Positions 53,497 to 63,793 of a stretch of DNA of 64,000 nucleotides are shown piece by piece. Both the position numbers and the translations under genes were made by a program. This DNA is from WHSW01 sp963821345 (GTDB lineage Bacteria > Actinomycetota > Thermoleophilia > Solirubrobacterales > 70-9): the NCBI GenBank assembly GCA_963821345.1, contig CAWGDM010000001.1, forward strand, positions 1,054,001-1,118,000. The letters are read 5' to 3'. The notes under the pieces are model-generated. The model saw only the letters and a program-made list of their open reading frames with translations. It did not search any database and was not told the origin of the DNA. Each line of letters begins with the position of its first letter. Positions within the stretch are counted from its first letter, which is position 1.

Positions 53497-54549
53497 ATGC
53501 CGACGCTATCCGTGGTCATCGTCACTTACGACTCGCGCCAGGCGGTCCTGCCGACACTCGCCGCGCTGGACGCTCAGCTGCGCGACGGCGACGAGCTGAT
53601 CGTGGTCGACAACGCCTCGACCGACGGGACCGCCGGCGCGGTCCGCGAGGCGGCGCCGGCGGCGATCGTGGTCGAGACCGGCGCCAACCTCGGCTTCGCC
53701 GCCGCCTGCAACCGAGGCGCCGAGGGCGCCGCCGGCGAGCTTCTCTGTCTGCTGAATCCCGACGCGGTCCCGCAGCCCGGCTGGCGCGAGGCGATCGAGG
53801 GCCCGGCCGTCGACGGCCGGGGCTGGTCGGCGTGGCAGGCGCTGGTCACCGCCGAGGGCGGGCGCACGATCAACACCCGGGGGGGCGTCCTGCACTTCAC
53901 CGGGATCGCGTGGGCCGGCGGCGCCGGGGAGCCGGCCGACCTCCGGGAGGGCTGGACCGGCTACGGACCGGCGATCGAGCCCGGCTTCGTCTCGGGCGCC
54001 TGCCTGGTGATCGCCCGGGAGCTGTACGCCGAGCTCGGCGGGATGCCGCCCCAGTACTTCCTCTACCAAGAGGACGTCGACCTCTCGCTGCGCGTGCGGC
54101 TCGTCGGAGGCACCCTTGGGGTCGTCGATGGGGCCCGGGTCGACCACGACTACGAGTTCGACAAGGGCGCCCACAAGTGGCGCTACCTGGAGCGCAACCG
54201 CTGGGCGACGGTGATCCGCACATACCCGGCGGCGCTGCTGGCACTGGTGGTGCCGGCGATGCTGGCGACCGAGCTCGCCCTGTTGGTGGCCTCGATTGGG
54301 GGCGGCTGGACGTGGCAGAAGCTGCGCGCGTGGGGTGAGACGATCGCCTGGTTGCCGCGGCTGCTCGGGGAGCGGCGGCGGATCCAGGGCGCGCGGAGGA
54401 TCGGCGCCGGCGAGTTCGCGGCGACGCTGACGGCCCAGCTCGACTCGCCCTACCTGGGCGCGGCGGGGCGCTCGCGGGTGCTAGCCGCCGTCCTCGGCGC
54501 CTACTGGTCGGTCGTCCGGCGCCTGCTCGGCGCCGGTGGCCGCGTCTGA
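53497..54549 (+). CDS. Family 2 glycosyltransferase (rhamnosyltransferase-like)
   Basis: 350 residues. GT-A fold: LSVVIVTYDSRQAVLPTLAAL, VVDNASTDGT, ANLGFAAACNRGA, LNPDAVPQPGW with the metal DxD-like site, then SGACLVIARELYAELGG and FLYQEDVDLSLRVRLVG with the catalytic ED. A C-terminal helix pair probably touches the membrane. Pattern of WbbL-type rhamnosyltransferases that extend wall or polysaccharide precursors. Confidence 0.88.
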   Translation: MPTLSVVIVTYDSRQAVLPTLAALDAQLRDGDELIVVDNASTDGTAGAVREAAPAAIVVETGANLGFAAACNRGAEGAAGELLCLLNPDAVPQPGWREAIEGPAVDGRGWSAWQALVTAEGGRTINTRGGVLHFTGIAWAGGAGEPADLREGWTGYGPAIEPGFVSGACLVIARELYAELGGMPPQYFLYQEDVDLSLRVRLVGGTLGVVDGARVDHDYEFDKGAHKWRYLERNRWATVIRTYPAALLALVVPAMLATELALLVASIGGGWTWQKLRAWGETIAWLPRLLGERRRIQGARRIGAGEFAATLTAQLDSPYLGAAGRSRVLAAVLGAYWSVVRRLLGAGGRV

Positions 54550-55240
54550 GCCTCGCGCCTCGCGCAGCTCCTGCTCGAGCCGCGCCGTCTCCTGGGCGAG
54601 GATCTTGGTCTCCTCGCTCAGCCGCGAGGTGGCGACCGAGAAGTTCAACAGCAAGAGGAAGATGGTCCCGAAGGCGAGGATGAAGATCGCGTTCGCGGGC
54701 TCCTCGATCCCCATCGCGTCGGCGAGCACGTCGAGGCCGTCGGTCCAGATCGAGAGCACGAACAGGATCGCGGCCACCGACATCCACAGCAGCGCGTAGC
54801 GCTCGGCCAGGCGCCGCCGGCGGACCAGCTCCAGGATCAGAGGCCAGGATTGCCAGGGTCGCGATCAGGGCGATGATCTGGGCCTTGGTCTCGATCTTCG
54901 CGCCGCCGTTGCCACCCGCCTGCTTTGCCGGGGCGATGGTCAGCCCGGAGTAGGTGATCTGGTCGAGCGCGTCGCCGCCGCCGGAGGGGATGATCGTGGT
55001 CTCGCCGACACCGGCCCCGCGGAGGATGTTCTGCTGTTCGACCAGCGTGTCGCCGTTGGTCAGCAGATAGGTCCCGGGCGGGATCACGATCGTGTCGCCG
55101 GCGCCCGCGTCGAGGATCGTCTGGCCGAGGGAACCCGGGCCCGAGTCGGCCTGCGAGGTGACGGTCACCGTGTCGGCGAGCGCGCTGGCGCAGAGCGCCA
55201 GGAACGTGGCTGCGGTCGCGATCGCCAGCCGGATGCTCAC
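54481..55240 (-). CDS. DUF2304-like membrane protein fused to a secreted beta-helix start, with +1 frameshift
   Basis: An ATG at 55240 is coupled to the glycosyltransferase stop (ATGA). Residues 1 to about 100: signal peptide, then beta-helix-type DSGPGSLGQTILDAGAGDTI and TYLLTNGDTLVEQQ. It then enters a DUF2304-like block (KAQIIALIATLAIL). The frame breaks near 54840; deleting one base gives LILELVRRRRLAERYALLWM and IEEPANAIFILAFG, then a coiled-coil end (SRLSEETKILAQETARLEQE). About 252 residues if repaired. The fused order is unusual; the last 69 bases overlap the opposite glycosyltransferase gene. Confidence 0.65.
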
Positions 55241-56016
55241 GAAGCCTCCGCCGGCGGACCGATGCCCGGCTCGTCCTCACCGGTCGCCTCCACCGGCGTC
55301 GGGCGGCGGCGGAAGAGGCCGACGAACAGGGCCAGCATCACCTTGACCATGTAGTACGCGGAGCGCGGGTAGTCGATCGAGCTCGAGCCGAAGCCGCGCG
55401 CGTTCATGCGCACTTGGACCTCGTGGATGCGCAGGTGGTGGGCGTGCAACATCAACAGCGCCTCGACCTCGGGGTAGTCGTGCGGGTAGTCGCGCGCGAA
55501 GAGCTCGATCCCGCGCCGGTTGGTCATCCGAAAGCCCGAGGTCGGGTCGGTGATCCGCTGGCGGGTCAGGGCCGTGAGCACGACCGAGAAGATCATGTTG
55601 CCGAGCCGGCGGCCGAGCGGGACCTTGTAGCCGGGGTCGCCACGAAAGCGGCTGCCGTAGACCATGTCGGCCTCGCTGCCGGTGGTGTGCAGCGCGGCGA
55701 GCAGCTCGGGCAGGTACTCGGGCTTGTGCTGGCCGTCGCCGTCGACCTGGACCGCGACGTCGTAGCCGTGGCGCAGCGCGTACTTGTAGCCCGACTGGAC
55801 CGCGCCGCCGATCCCGAGGTTGTACGGATGGATGATCACGACCGCGCCCTCGGCCGCGGCCTCGGCGGCGGTCGCGTCGGTCGACCCGTCGTCGATCACG
55901 AGGACGTCGAAGCCGGGGGCCTCGCGCTTGATATCGCGGACCACGCGACCCACCATCCCGCCCTCGTTGTGGGCGGGCACGATCGCGAGCTTGGCCAGGT
56001 CGTCGGTGGGCGCCAT
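55237..56016 (-). CDS. Dolichol-phosphate-mannose-synthase-like glycosyltransferase
   Basis: 259 residues from ATG 56016. GT-A: LAIVPAHNEGGMVGRVV, DVLVIDDGSTDATA, NLGIGGAVQSGYKYA, VQVDGDGQHKPEYLP with DxD, and YGSRFRGDPGYKVPLGRR. Polyprenyl-phosphate sugar transfer, with the downstream DUF2304 gene a frequent partner in this family. A TACGCT box (56028-56033, minus) is 11 bases before the ATG. Confidence 0.9.
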   Translation of the reverse strand: MAPTDDLAKLAIVPAHNEGGMVGRVVRDIKREAPGFDVLVIDDGSTDATAAEAAAEGAVVIIHPYNLGIGGAVQSGYKYALRHGYDVAVQVDGDGQHKPEYLPELLAALHTTGSEADMVYGSRFRGDPGYKVPLGRRLGNMIFSVVLTALTRQRITDPTSGFRMTNRRGIELFARDYPHDYPEVEALLMLHAHHLRIHEVQVRMNARGFGSSSIDYPRSAYYMVKVMLALFVGLFRRRPTPVEATGEDEPGIGPPAEAS

Positions 56017-56059
56017 CGCAGCAGCGCAGCGTAGAGAGCGCGCGGGGGCGGCGAAACGC

Positions 56060-56557
56060 TCAGCTGCGCTCTGTGAGGATCTGGTCGCGCTCTGCCAGGC
56101 GGTTCGCCCGGCGCAGTTCGGCCTCTCGCTGGCGCCGGACATCGTCGGACGTCTCGGTGATCACCCCGGGCACCGGCGCCGGGTTTCCGGCATCGTCGAG
56201 CCCGACCATGGTCACGTAGGCGGTCGAGGTGTGGCGGCGGGCGCCGGTCCGCGCATCCTCGGCCTCGACCCGGACGCCGACCTCCATCGAGGTCCTCCAG
56301 GCGGCGTTCACGGTCGCCCGGCAGGTGAGCAGCTCGCCGACGTGGATCGGCTCGGTGAACGTCATCCGGTCGAGCGCGGCGGTTACCACCCGGCGGCCGC
56401 AGTGGCGGATCGCGGCGATCGCCGCCGCCTCGTCGACGGTCTTCATCACCATCCCGCCGTGGACGAAGCCGGCGGCGTTGGCGTCCTGGATCCCGGCCCA
56501 GCGGATCAGGTCAGAGCACGAGTCCGCGACCGGCCGCGGCTCGAGCGCGTCGCTCAC
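56060..56557 (-). CDS. Hotdog-fold acyl-CoA thioesterase (YciA/BACH-like)
   Basis: 165 residues. The GTG at 56557 overlaps the ferritin-like stop (GTGA). Single hotdog: IQDANAAGFVHGGMVMKTVDEA (read in parts: NAAGFVHGGMVMKTVDEA), in which the Asn-Gly-Gly-Asp/Glu pattern of the family sits, then FTEPIHVGELLTCRATVNAA and STAYVTMVGLDDAGNP. Hydrolyses short to medium acyl-CoA. Placement in a ferritin-like operon gives no clear functional link. Confidence 0.85.
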   Translation of the reverse strand: MSDALEPRPVADSCSDLIRWAGIQDANAAGFVHGGMVMKTVDEAAAIAAIRHCGRRVVTAALDRMTFTEPIHVGELLTCRATVNAAWRTSMEVGVRVEAEDARTGARRHTSTAYVTMVGLDDAGNPAPVPGVITETSDDVRRQREAELRRANRLAERDQILTERS

Positions 56558-57279
56558 GGCGAGGTTGTGTCCGTCGAGGTCGAGGTCGTGCTGGTGGTCG
56601 AGGTCGTCGAGCCGGCGCTCGCGGTGGAGGTCGCCTCGGCGGCGGCCTGACGGGCGCTGAGCCCGATCGCGCCGACGGTCGCGGCGATCCCGCGGGGCTT
56701 GCCGGGCCCACTCAGGACGACCTGATGCTGTCCCTGGCAACCAGCGATCTCGGTCGCGGTGGTCGACAGATCGGCGCTGTCGAGCGCCGGGCCGTTGGCG
56801 ACGTAGTACTCGAGCTGTGCGCTCTCGAGCCGGTTGATCACGTTGAGGTAGTCCGTGGGCGTCTTCGCCTTGCCGACCTCGCCGAGCTGGTCCTTGAGCT
56901 TGGCCGCCGCCTCGTCGTCGAGCCCATCAATGCCGTCGAAGACGCCGGTGTCGGTGGCGTCGTTGGGAGCGTCCGGGGCGTCGAAGCCGAGCTCGTCGAT
57001 CGCCTGGCGCAGGGCGTTGGCGTGCGCCTGCTCCTGGTCGCGGAAGCGCTCGTAGAGCTGCTTCGACTTCGGGTCGGCGTCGGCGGCGTCCGCGTAGGCG
57101 AGGACGGTCACCTGCTCGAGCCCGATCGCCTCGACGAGGAAGTCGCGCAGGTCCTCGTCGTCGGGCGACTGGGCGGCCAGGGCCAGGGCCGGGCGCAGCA
57201 GCCCGCCGGCGGCCAGGGCGCCGGCGGCCAGGGCGCCCCGGCGCAGCGCCTCGCGGCGGTTGGCGGCCGTCTCGGTCAC
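56554..57279 (-). CDS. Tat-exported ferritin-like domain protein
   Basis: 241 residues. Tat-type start (NRREALRRGALAAGALAAGG). Ferritin-like helices with probable metal ligands in AIGLEQVTVLAYADA, RDQEQAHANAL and NRLESAQLEYYVAN. C-terminal tail of about 40 residues is Thr/Ser-rich (STTSTTSTTSTSTDTTS). The overlapping start (4 bases) with the next Tat lipoprotein suggests a two-protein system. Function unknown. Confidence 0.82.
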   Translation of the reverse strand: MTETAANRREALRRGALAAGALAAGGLLRPALALAAQSPDDEDLRDFLVEAIGLEQVTVLAYADAADADPKSKQLYERFRDQEQAHANALRQAIDELGFDAPDAPNDATDTGVFDGIDGLDDEAAAKLKDQLGEVGKAKTPTDYLNVINRLESAQLEYYVANGPALDSADLSTTATEIAGCQGQHQVVLSGPGKPRGIAATVGAIGLSARQAAAEATSTASAGSTTSTTSTTSTSTDTTSP

Positions 57280-57887
57280 TGTTCCGCGCCGGTCGTCGAC
57301 GAGCTCGTGGTCGAGCTGCTCGTGGTCGAGGTCGTTTCCGACCCGGCGGGAGAGTCGGTCGACTCGTAGGGCTTCTCCGGCCCGCCGGTGACGAACGCGA
57401 ACGGCACCTCGTCCTTGCCTGCGAAGCCGTTGACCGCGGCGAGCTCGGCGGCGCAGGCGACCAGGAACGAGCTTGCCTGCGCGCGGTCCTCGGTCGTGTC
57501 GAGCAGGCCGGCGGCCTGGCGGTGGGCGGCGATCGCCGCGTTGGCGGCGTGGATCGCGCCGTCGAGCGCCTCGGGGGAGTCCGGACCGCCGTCCGGTGGC
57601 GGCGTATCGCCCGCCTGAGCGGTGGCGCCGCCGAAGGCGTCGGTGCGCTTCGCCGCGGCCGCGGCGAAGCTCTCCAGCGCGGCGCGCTCCTCGCCCTTGG
57701 GCAGCGCCGAGGCGGCCTGGGAGTAGGCGGCGGCGAGCGCGGTCTCCGCGTTCGCCTGCGCGGTGTTCAGCTCGCTCGGCGAGGCGTCGTCGCGCTGGTC
57801 GGCGATCGTGCCGCAGGCTGAGAGCGCGACGCCGGCGGCGCCGGTGCCGCCGAGGGCGAGAAAGCCGCGACGCGAGACGGTGAGCAT
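57276..57887 (-). CDS. Tat-exported lipoprotein, ferritin-like helical domain
   Basis: 203 residues from ATG 57887, 7 bases after a TAGGGT box on the minus strand (57895-57900). Signal SRRGFLALGGTGAAGVALSA with lipobox Cys-Gly. The mature part is helical, Ala/Glu-rich, with DGAIHAANAAIAAHRQAAGLL, similar to DUF4439-type ferritin-like domains, and ends in a Thr/Ser tail. Start chosen over the longer 57911 form because that would overlap the opposite gene's start. Confidence 0.78.
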   Translation of the reverse strand: MLTVSRRGFLALGGTGAAGVALSACGTIADQRDDASPSELNTAQANAETALAAAYSQAASALPKGEERAALESFAAAAAKRTDAFGGATAQAGDTPPPDGGPDSPEALDGAIHAANAAIAAHRQAAGLLDTTEDRAQASSFLVACAAELAAVNGFAGKDEVPFAFVTGGPEKPYESTDSPAGSETTSTTSSSTTSSSTTGAEQ

Positions 57888-57909
57888 TCGCGGCACCCTA
57901 CTGACACCC

Positions 57910-58617
57910 ATGCCGACGAAGCCCCACAGCGACGAGCCCCTGGCCGCGCTCGGCGAGCGGATCGCCGACTGCCGGGCCTGCCCGCGGCTGGTCGCGTGGC
58001 GCGAGGCGTGCGCGAGCGACCCGCCGCGCCGGTACCGCGGCGAGAGCTACTGGGCGCGGCCGCTACCGGGTTTCGGCGATCCCGCCGCCCGGCTGGCGAT
58101 CGTCGGCTTGGCGCCGGCCGCCCACGGCGCCAACCGCACCGGGCGGATGTTCACCGGCGACCGCTCGGGCGAGTGGCTGTACGGGGCGCTGCACCGGGCC
58201 GGTTTCGCCAACCAGGCGAGCTTCGAGCGCCGCGACGACGGCCTGCGTCTCGACGACGCCTGGGTGACCGCGGTGGTCCGCTGCGCGCCGCCCGCCAACC
58301 GGCCGGCGATCGACGAGCGCGACCGCTGCCTGCCGTGGCTCGAGCGCGAGCTGGAGCTGCTCCGCAGCGCCCGGGTGTTGCTGGCGCTCGGCTCGTTCGC
58401 CTGGGACGGGGCGCTGCGGGCGCTGCGCGGCCTCGGACACGCCACGCCGCGGCCGAAGCCGCGTTTCGGACACGGCGCCGAGGCCGAGGTCGGGCCGTAC
58501 CGCCTGCTCGGCTCCTACCACCCCTCGCAGCAGAACACGTTCACGGGCAAGCTCACCCGCGAGATGCTCGACGCCGTTTTCGCGCGCGCTCGGGAGCTGG
58601 CGGAACGGGGTTCCTGA
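57910..58617 (+). CDS. Family 5 uracil-DNA glycosylase
   Basis: 235 residues. Excises uracil and hypoxanthine from DNA. Iron-sulfur Cys in ADCRACPRLVAW and later Cys in RCAPPANRP and DRCLPWLE. Motif 1 GLAPAAHGANRTGRMFTGDR (20 residues) with the family 5 signature, and motif 2 GSYHPSQQNTFTGKL. UdgB-like, heat-stable versions are common. Starts only 22 bases from the divergent lipoprotein gene. Confidence 0.9.
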   Translation: MPTKPHSDEPLAALGERIADCRACPRLVAWREACASDPPRRYRGESYWARPLPGFGDPAARLAIVGLAPAAHGANRTGRMFTGDRSGEWLYGALHRAGFANQASFERRDDGLRLDDAWVTAVVRCAPPANRPAIDERDRCLPWLERELELLRSARVLLALGSFAWDGALRALRGLGHATPRPKPRFGHGAEAEVGPYRLLGSYHPSQQNTFTGKLTREMLDAVFARARELAERGS

Positions 58618-58638
58618 CGGCGCCATACTGAGGCGGAG

Positions 58639-59212
58639 ATGTTCCCGGTCAACGTGCCCAACGTGCTCACGCTGCTGCGGATCCTCGCGGTCCCGGTGCT
58701 GGTGGTCGCACTGCTCGACGAGACGCCGGACGGGGACGTGATCGCGGCGATCGTGTTCGCGCTCGCCGCGCTCACCGACGGCCTCGACGGCTACATCGCC
58801 CGCCGCCGCCAGCAGGTGACCACCTTCGGCAAGCTGATGGACCCGCTGGCCGACAAGCTGCTGGTGATCGCGGCGCTGATCTCGCTGGTCTCGCTCGACC
58901 GCCTCGACGCCTGGATCGCGATGGTGATCATCGCCCGCGAGCTGGCGGTCACCGGCCTGCGCAGCGTCGCCGCCGAGCGCGGGGTGGTGATCGCGGCGAG
59001 CTGGCTCGGGAAGCTGAAGACGGCGGTTCAGATCGCGGCGATCTTCGCCCTGATCGCCTTCGACCCGGCGCCGACCTGGGTCGACGTGCTGCTCTACGTC
59101 GCGGTCGCGATCACGGTGATCTCCGGTGCCGACTACTTCCTCGGGCTGCAGGCGCCGGATCGCCGAGCACCAGGCGGCGCAGCCGATGGCCGCCCGGCCC
59201 TCGGTGGACTAG
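58639..59212 (+). CDS. pgsA: CDP-diacylglycerol-glycerol-3-phosphate 3-phosphatidyltransferase, with +1 frameshift near the end
   Basis: Makes phosphatidylglycerolphosphate. About 190 residues if repaired. CDP-alcohol phosphotransferase motif: DGLDGYIARR, then TFGKLMDPLADK. Several membrane helices. At 59155-59156 one base too many changes the frame. After deletion the protein ends RIAEHQAAQPMAARPSVD with TAG at 59210, the first codon of the palindromic element. CATACT (58624-58629) is the -10, 9 bases before the ATG. Confidence 0.9.
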
Positions 59213-59260
59213 ATGAGTGGTCCCACGAATCCACGCGCCTCCGTGGAATCAATCATCTAG
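59209..59260. terminator. 52-bp palindrome carrying the stop codons of pgsA and folE2
   Basis: CTAGATGA (59209-59216) pairs with TCATCTAG (59253-59260); an inner stem GAATCCACG / CGTGGAATC pairs with one mismatch. The left arm contains the pgsA stop TAG (59210-59212) and the right arm the folE2 stop on the other strand (59257-59259). It looks like a two-way terminator built from a repeat related to 39203-39373. Confidence 0.65.
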
Positions 59261-60254
59261 GCGCTGGGCGCCTCGAGCCACTCGCGCTCGGTCAGGTGCC
59301 GGCGGGTGTGCTCGCCGGTCTCGAGCTCGGTGAGGATCTCGGCGAGCTCGCCGGAGCGCTCGGCGACGACCGAGTGGCGGTGGATCGTCTCCAGGTTCTC
59401 CTGGCGGGCGAGCACGAACCCGTCCTCGCGCAGCTCGGGATAGGCCTCGGCGACCCGGCGGATCATCTCGCGGACGACGTCCTCGACGAAACGGGGGTTG
59501 CGGTGCGCCTTCTCGACCACGTGCGGACTCGTCCGAGCGCTTCATCAGCTCGTAGATCTCCGAGCTCATCGAGCCCTCGACGATGTGCAGCAGGTCGCGG
59601 GCGTCGACCTGCAGCGGGTTGCCCTCGCAACAGCCGATGTAGAGCGAGCCGATGCCGCGCTGGTTATGGGTGGCGACGGGGACCGAGGCGAAGATACGCT
59701 CGATCTCGTCGTCGGTGAAGCCGTCGGCGACCAGGCGCTCGCGGGCGTTGCCGGCGATCAGCTCCTGGGCGCAGGGACAGGCGGTCATCCCGTGGGCCTC
59801 GACCCCGGTCAGCGTCCGGGTGCCGCTGCTCGGAGGCGACCGCGGTCCCGAACAGCGTGTAGATCTCCTGGGTGGCGATCTTCGAGACCGGGGTGGGCAC
59901 GGTCTCGGGGTAGCGGGCGGCGATCGTGACCTCGGCGCGCAGGCCCTGCTGGCGCTCACGCACCTGCTCGGCGATCCGCGCGGCAAGCTCCTCGGCGCGC
60001 AGCGTCTGGTTCAGGATCGCGCCGTCGATCGCCTCGTTGACGACCTCCTCGAAACGCGACATGTGGACGCCCGCCTGCTGCGGGTTGAGGTCGACGAAGC
60101 ACTTGAGCTCCGCGAAGTAGAGGGCGCCGCCGACGCGGACCACCTTCTCGACCCCCTGGACACCGACTCGTGTGAGGCTGACCTCGGTAGCCGGCCGGCC
60201 CGCCTGTACGTCGGGAACGATCTCGGTGACGGATTGGGCAGGGATCGTGGACAT
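59257..60254 (-). CDS. folE2: GTP cyclohydrolase, FolE2/MptA type, with two +1 frameshifts
   Basis: First step of folate-type pterin synthesis. Starts MSTIPAQSVTEIVPDVQ at ATG 60254, 7 bases after a TACCCT box. Three reading frames join at about 59820 (after LFGTAVASEQR to TLTGVEAHGMTACPCAQ) and about 59524 (SSEIYELMKRSDE to VVEKAHRNPRFVEDVVREM). Two single-base deletions give about 331 residues. Zinc/active Cys in ACPCAQ and THNQRGIGSLYIGCCEG, Glu in the SSEIYEL region. All parts are well conserved, so errors are likely. Confidence 0.9.
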
Positions 60255-60277
60255 GCGTCACAGGGTACGGGGGCGCT

Positions 60278-60283
60278 TATAAT
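60278..60283 (+). promoter_or_regulatory. -10 box of the principal sigma gene
   Basis: A perfect TATAAT stands in otherwise GC-rich sequence 32 bases before the ATG at 60315. The -35 region is not obvious. The opposite strand carries the folE2 -10 (60262-60267). Confidence 0.6.
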
Positions 60284-60314
60284 CCCGCGCGCCCAGCATA
60301 GGAGGAGGCGGGCG

Positions 60315-61484
<1,170 letters not shown>

Positions 61485-61488
61485 GCCC

Positions 61489-61526
61489 GCGCACGCCGAG
61501 AGGCGAAGCCGAGGACGTGGCGCGAG
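61489..61526 (+). repeat. 38-bp intergenic repeat, copy 2 (after rpoD)
   Basis: Same orientation as 5482-5519, 36 of 38 identical, starting 5 bases after the rpoD stop and ending 7 bases before the stop of the convergent sulfatase. The core GAGGCGAAGCCGAGGACGTG is identical in both copies (first 20 bases of the core). It may mark transcript ends. Confidence 0.75.
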
Positions 61527-61532
61527 CTATTC

Positions 61533-63184
61533 CTAGTCGCAGAAGGGGCGGGCGGTGGCGGCGTCGCGGCCCTCGATGCCGGAGCAGTTGCGCATCGCGT
61601 TGAGCCGGCGCGGCCAGCGATGCCTGGGTCGCCGAGGGGGTGGCGACGGCCGGGTTGACGGCCTGGTTTCGCAGCTCGTAGGGGTCCTTGTCGAGGTCGT
61701 AGAGCTCGTACTCGGGCCGGTCGCACTGGCCGGTCTCCTTGTTGACGCGGTTGAGCTCGACGTAGACGTAGCGGTTGGTGCGCAGGGCGTCGTAGTAGTT
61801 GTTGAGGCCGCGCTCGGTCGGGATCGCGCCGCAGGTCCGCAGGGCGCCGACCTGGTAGAGCAGGGCGCGGCCGCGGGTCCAGTCGGGTCGCTTGCCGTTC
61901 AGAAGCGGGCGGAGCGAGCGGCCGTCGAGGCGGCGGCAGTCGCCGCCGGCGGTGCACGGCGCGGCCCCGGCGAGGTCGAGGATGGTCGCGCTCAGGTCGA
62001 GGTTGTTGACCACCTGGGGGACGTCGGGGGGCTGACCGTCGCGGCGCGCCTTGGGCCCCAGCGCGGAGGGCGGGATGCGCGCGACGAGCGGGACCCGGAG
62101 CGCCTCCTCGTAGGGGTAGACCTTGTTCAGGAAGATCCGGTGCTCGCCGAAGAAGTAGCCGTTGTCGGAGGTGAAGAAGATCGCGGTGTTGTCGAGCTCA
62201 CCCTGTTCGCTGCAGCTGGTCGACGATCTCACCGACGCCGCGGTCGACGGTCTTCAGGGTCGCCATCGAGCAGCGCAGCCCGAGCTTCAGGCCCTCGCGC
62301 CGCTTGTGACCGAGGTGGGGGCGGGTGGAGACCCAGTCGGGCTTGTCGCCGATCTTCTGCTCGTCGAAGCTGGGTGACTTGGGGAGGGGGAAGTCGGCGA
62401 ACGGCTTGTAGGCCGCGTCGTTCTCGGGGATCGGCAGCCCGCCCTGGCCGCAGGGTCCTGGGGCGGTGAAGTTGGCGGCGTGGGGTGCGAGGTGGGCGAC
62501 CATGAGGAAGAAGGGGCGGGGGTCGGTCCGGGCGCCGCGGATGAAGTCGAGCGCCTGGCGGTTGATGATCCGGGTCGAGTAGCCGCCCTTGCCGGCACCG
62601 GCGAGCACGGGCGCGCCGTTGTCGGAGAAGGTGGCGCCGGTGTACTGGGTCTGCGAGCCGACGTAGCCGTACCAGTCGTCGAGGCCGGCGGGCGCGGCGA
62701 GGCCGCCATTGGTGTCGTAGAGCTGGCCGAGCGGGGCGGCGCGGTCGTAGTTGAGCAGGAAGCGGCCGACGTGCCCGGTGCGGTAGCCGGCGGCCTGCAG
62801 CCAGGAGTAGATGATCGAGCTCTTGTCGATCAGCGCGGCGTAGCCGGGCTCGTTGTCGAAGACGCCGGAGTTGTGCGGGTACTCGCCGGTCAAAAAGCCG
62901 GCGCGCGAGGGACAGCAGAGGGGGCTGGAGACGATGCTGTTGGTGAACGTGGTGCCGTCGGCGGCGAGCTTGCGCATCGTCTGCGGCATGACCTGTGAGT
63001 TGAGCTCGGCGACGGTCTGGTCGTCGGTGAGCACGACGATCACGTTCGGCCGCTGAGCCGTGGCGCCGGCGCCGGCCGCCGGGTTGGCGGCCGCGAGCGC
63101 GCCGGCCGCGAGCGCGGCGGCGGCGATCGGCGCCGCGAGGCGGCGCGCGCGGCGGCCGGTGCGCGTGTCGGTTCGGTGTCCCAT
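61533..63184 (-). CDS. Secreted sulfatase, with two +1 frameshifts
   Basis: From ATG 63184. Tat/Sec-type basic start (HRTDTRTGRRARRLAAPIAA) then NVIVVLTDDQT with the metal Asp pair. Formylglycine motif CCPSRAGFLTGEY. Later VAHLAPHAANF and TSDNGYFFGEHR. Frames break at about 62209 (DQLQ to EQGELDNTAIFF) and about 61607 (ASLAA to RLNAMRNCSGIEGRD). With one base removed at each, about 549 residues ending RPFCD. No sulfatase-activating enzyme in view. Confidence 0.88.
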
Positions 63185-63297
63185 CAGGTTGGAGCCGCCC
63201 CCGACGGCGGCGCTCACCCTAGACGAGCACGCGGGCGGGGTCGGAGTTTCGCCCCCGGGGGCGGCGGGGAAGCCCCACGGCCCGGCGCGCGCGGGGC

Positions 63298-63543
63298 TCA
63301 GTCCTCGCGCGCGTACGGGTTGAAGCTCGGGTCGGCCTCTGCGATCTCGGCGGCATCGCCCGACGCTGCGGCGCGTCGCTGCGCGGCGAGCGGGCCGATG
63401 CGGCCCGACGAGAACAGGCCCGCGAGCACGCAGTCGAAGATCCCGACGGCGACGACCACAAACAGGATCGGGCTGACCACGAACCCGAGCACGATCCCGA
63501 TCACCACCGTGATCGCGCCGCTCAGGTAGAGGGCGCTTGCCAC
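63298..63543 (-). CDS. Small membrane protein, function unknown
   Basis: About 81 residues from GTG 63543. Two helices: LSGAITVVIGIVLGFVV and ILFVVVAVGIFDCVLAGLF. Then a short tail ending PSFNPYARED. The reading frame is open further upstream, but no start codon is present, so the N-terminus may be cut by another base error or begin here. Follows the AbrB-like gene. Confidence 0.5.
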   Translation of the reverse strand: MASALYLSGAITVVIGIVLGFVVSPILFVVVAVGIFDCVLAGLFSSGRIGPLAAQRRAAASGDAAEIAEADPSFNPYARED

Positions 63544-63565
63544 GCGGCCGGCGTTGGCGGCGTCG

Positions 63566-63736
63566 TCAGTTGGAGCGGGGACGCTGATCCGACAAGGGTA
63601 GGCGGGGACCCGGCTCGATCCGCTCCACGACCAGGCGCCCGGGCCCGTCGGCACGGAACCGAATTCGGTCGCCGACCTGAAGCCCGGCCTCCGCGAACGG
63701 CCGATGCGGCACCGTCATCTGCCGCTTGCCGCGCAC
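63566..63736 (-). CDS. AbrB/SpoVT-like small DNA-binding protein
   Basis: 56 residues from GTG 63736, beginning VRGKRQMTVPHRPFAEAGL. The sequence GKRQMTVPHRPFAEAGLQVG followed by DRIRFRADG and LVVERIE is the swapped-hairpin AbrB pattern: strand, 'TVP', helix, 'GDRIRFR'. The first strand is short, so the start may be further upstream within a frame lacking good start codons. Possibly part of a toxin-antitoxin pair, but no toxin is next to it. Confidence 0.5.
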   Translation of the reverse strand: MRGKRQMTVPHRPFAEAGLQVGDRIRFRADGPGRLVVERIEPGPRLPLSDQRPRSN

Positions 63737-63793
63737 GATCGCCTGACCGGCTCGACCTAGACGGCGCTCGCCCTTTGCGGCAGGGCGGGCGGA

